From Kiritimatiellia bacterium (GTDB lineage Bacteria > Verrucomicrobiota > Kiritimatiellia > UBA8416), in contig SLBU01000126.1 of NCBI GenBank assembly GCA_007126175.1, positions 1 to 7,132 on the forward strand: a DNA stretch of 7,132 nt, written 5' to 3'. Within the stretch, counting starts at the first letter, position 1. Every line of letters begins with the position of its first letter. Position numbers and translations under genes: made by a program. The notes under the pieces are model-generated. The model did no database searches, had not been told where the DNA came from, and saw nothing but the letters and a program-made list of their open reading frames with translations. Below are positions 5,726 to 7,132 of this stretch, piece by piece.

Positions 5726-7023
5726 TGGGGGGGAATCCATTGCGTTGTGCGCCGGTTTTTGCGGATGGGCGGCCGTATTTTCATGGATTTGATCCACGTT
5801 CGGTGCCGAGTCCCTGCTTCGTGGTGGATCGGGCCGCGATTGATTGCAACTTGCAAATCCTGCGCAAGACGGCTGACGCGGGGAATTTCAAGATTCTGGC
5901 AGCGCTGAAGGCATTTTCCTGTTTTGCGGTGTTTGATCAGTTGCGGGCATCCCTGGATGGTGCCTGCGCCAGCGGCCTGCACGAAGCGCTGCTGGCGCGC
6001 GAGACCATGGACCGCGAAGTGCACGTATTTTCGCCGGCTTACACCGAAGAGGAGTTGCGGCAATTACTGGAGGTGGCGGACCACATTGTCTTTAACAATT
6101 TGACGCAATGGCGGCGTTTTCAAGCGCACTGTCTGTCGGTCGAGGCGGAGCAGCGCGAACCGCGCCGCAAGGCTGGCCGCGAGCCGTTGTCCTTTGGTAT
6201 TCGCATCAATCCTGCGCATAGCGAGGGTACGACCCCGATTTATGATCCTTGTGCGCCGTTGTCGCGTCTGGGGGTAACACGTGCGCGGTGGAATCAGGAG
6301 CTGCGGGTAGCCGCTTGCGATGGCATCAGCGAAACTGCAGTGCTTACAGGATTGAGTGGGTTGCATTTTCATTCGCTTTGTGAGCAGGGGGCCGAGCCAC
6401 TGGAACGCACGTTATCCGCAATCCGGGCAGGGTGGGGGGATCTGCTGGTAGAGCCTTGGGTACGGTGGTTCAATATGGGCGGGGGGCACCACATTACCAA
6501 GCCCGATTACAATCGGGATCTTCTTCTAAATTTGGTACAGGATTGGGGTAAGACATTCGATGTGCAGGTGTATCTGGAACCCGGAGAAGCGGTTGCTATT
6601 CATAGTGGTATTCTCGTTTCGTCGGTGCTGGATGTGCACGAAAATGGTTTGCCGCAAGTGATTTTGGATACGTCGGCCACCTGCCATATGCCGGATACGC
6701 TGGAAATGCCGTACATGCCAGAGATCTGGGGCGCAGCGGCCTTGCAGGGAGAGCCCCCGCACAAAGAGAAAACCGGCTGGGTGGGCCGACTTGGGGGGCA
6801 GACTTGCCTGGCCGGAGATGTTATTGGGAATTACCGGTTTCCCCAAAAACTGGCAGTGGGCGACCGTCTGATTTTTGATGACATGGCCCATTACACGATG
6901 GTCAAGACCAGCACCTTCAATGGCATTAACCTGCCGTCGATTGCCCTTTACGACAGCCGGACTGGTGACATCGCGCTGGTCAAGGAATTCGGATATCAGG
7001 ACTTTCGTGATCGGCTGAGTTGA
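5725..7023 (+). CDS. nspC: Carboxy(nor)spermidine decarboxylase, NspC type
   Basis: A PLP-dependent alanine-racemase-fold decarboxylase of 432 residues that removes the carboxyl group from the product of the preceding enzyme. PLP-binding Lys62 is in LAALKAFSCF. HFHSLCE is at 214-220, GGGHHITK begins at 252, EPGEA is at 285-289, ATCHMPDT (318-325) carries Cys320 of the active-site loop, and TCLAGDVIGNY follows in the C-terminal beta domain. These motifs match the Campylobacter-type enzyme as I recall it (HFHALCE, GGGHHITK, HMPDT) better than the Vibrio type. The protein is about 50 residues longer than those (roughly 380). The excess lies in a 20-residue N-terminal extension and an Arg/Glu-rich insert near residue 140 (EAEQREPRRKAGRE). 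The start overlaps the upstream stop as TAATG, implying translational coupling. Seven G follow the start (5727-5733). The true substrate may be carboxyspermidine or carboxyaminopropylagmatine. Confidence 0.94.
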   Translation: MGGNPLRCAPVFADGRPYFHGFDPRSVPSPCFVVDRAAIDCNLQILRKTADAGNFKILAALKAFSCFAVFDQLRASLDGACASGLHEALLARETMDREVHVFSPAYTEEELRQLLEVADHIVFNNLTQWRRFQAHCLSVEAEQREPRRKAGREPLSFGIRINPAHSEGTTPIYDPCAPLSRLGVTRARWNQELRVAACDGISETAVLTGLSGLHFHSLCEQGAEPLERTLSAIRAGWGDLLVEPWVRWFNMGGGHHITKPDYNRDLLLNLVQDWGKTFDVQVYLEPGEAVAIHSGILVSSVLDVHENGLPQVILDTSATCHMPDTLEMPYMPEIWGAAALQGEPPHKEKTGWVGRLGGQTCLAGDVIGNYRFPQKLAVGDRLIFDDMAHYTMVKTSTFNGINLPSIALYDSRTGDIALVKEFGYQDFRDRLS

Positions 7024-7028
7024 ACTAG

Positions 7029-7059
7029 TGACCGGATTGACCATGTTGACCGGATTGAC
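7029..7059. repeat. 13-bp direct repeat after nspC
   Basis: TGACCGGATTGAC occurs at 7029-7041 and again at 7047-7059, separated by 5 bp, giving an 18-bp period. It begins 6 nt after the nspC stop. It could be a tandem protein-binding site or a chance duplication. No longer array is visible. Confidence 0.6.
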
Positions 7060-7067
7060 AGGCTGCG

Positions 7068-7084
7068 AACCGGCACGCCCGGTT
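7068..7084 (+). terminator. Hairpin after nspC, possible terminator of the polyamine operon
   Basis: AACCGGCACGCCCGGTT forms a perfect 6-bp stem with a 5-nt loop, 44 nt after the nspC stop. No T-run follows (GGAGTCTGG), so it is not a full intrinsic terminator. Its place before a new promoter still suggests an operon boundary. Confidence 0.35.
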
Positions 7085-7090
7085 GGAGTC

Positions 7091-7119
7091 TGGACAACAA
7101 GTACTTTGTTGTGTATATT
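7091..7119 (+). promoter_or_regulatory. Sigma-70-type promoter for a gene beyond the right edge
   Basis: TGGACA (7091-7096, 5 of 6 to consensus) and TATATT (7114-7119, 5 of 6) are separated by exactly 17 bp. Initiation is predicted near 7126, so the served gene lies outside the window. An ATG at 7120 is too early for this start site. Confidence 0.55.
7094..7112. promoter_or_regulatory. Inverted repeat in the promoter spacer, candidate operator
   Basis: ACAACAAGTACTTTGTTGT has perfect 7-bp arms (7094-7100 and 7106-7112) around GTACT, plus an inner 8-bp palindrome AAGTACTT. It fills the spacer between the -35 and -10 boxes, a common location for a repressor or MerR-type activator site. The regulator is unknown. 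Confidence 0.45.
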
Positions 7120-7132
7120 ATGCGCATTGTGA

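Noticed and set aside
7028..7132. 34-residue plus-strand frame after nspC, with an LTGC resembling a lipobox
   Set aside because: It spans the direct repeat, hairpin and promoter, has no ribosome-binding site, and lacks a proper signal sequence before the cysteine.

Overview
The window looks like a chromosomal segment of a Gram-negative bacterium. It carries the start of a TolC-type outer-membrane efflux protein, which implies an outer membrane, and GTG/TTG-rich, moderately G+C-rich genes. The form of the FmdB-like protein (MPIYEY start, late CxxC pairs, a C-terminus reading AGFHKLQKRGKGEYEKQY) resembles versions I associate with Verrucomicrobiota and other PVC-group bacteria. That assignment is an inference from memory and is tentative. 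I see no insertion sequence, integrase, phage gene or CRISPR array.

Left half (1-2119), all genes on the minus strand. From right to left these are holA (DNA polymerase III delta subunit, 1016-2119), a small FmdB-family zinc-ribbon protein (692-943), a 258-bp non-coding gap, and the N-terminal part of a TolC-family outer-membrane protein that runs off the left edge (1-433). The TolC and holA starts have no visible Shine-Dalgarno sequence, whereas the right-hand genes have good ones.

Middle (2120-2560). A 364-bp stretch without a convincing gene separates the minus-strand and plus-strand blocks. It holds a G-quadruplex-type motif on the plus strand (2287-2318). It is followed by a complete tRNA-Arg gene with anticodon CCU and an encoded CCA end (2484-2560).

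Right half (2561-7132), all on the plus strand. Three genes sit in a very tight array: speA (biosynthetic arginine decarboxylase, TTG start at 2591), a Lys1/saccharopine-dehydrogenase-like carboxy(nor)spermidine synthase (4520-5725, 9 nt after speA), and an nspC-type carboxy(nor)spermidine decarboxylase (5725-7023, TAATG overlap). Together they read as an arginine-fed, S-adenosylmethionine-independent spermidine pathway. SpeA makes agmatine, the dehydrogenase condenses an amine with aspartate semialdehyde and reduces the imine, and the decarboxylase removes the carboxyl group. No agmatine-to-putrescine enzyme lies between them. The set therefore fits either the classical carboxyspermidine route (putrescine made elsewhere) or the carboxyaminopropylagmatine route, in which agmatine itself is the acceptor amine.

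Right edge (7024-7132). After nspC come a 13-bp direct repeat, a G+C-rich hairpin, and a good sigma-70-type promoter (TGGACA, 17 nt, TATATT) whose spacer carries an inverted repeat. This probably marks the end of the polyamine operon and the control region of the next, unseen gene.
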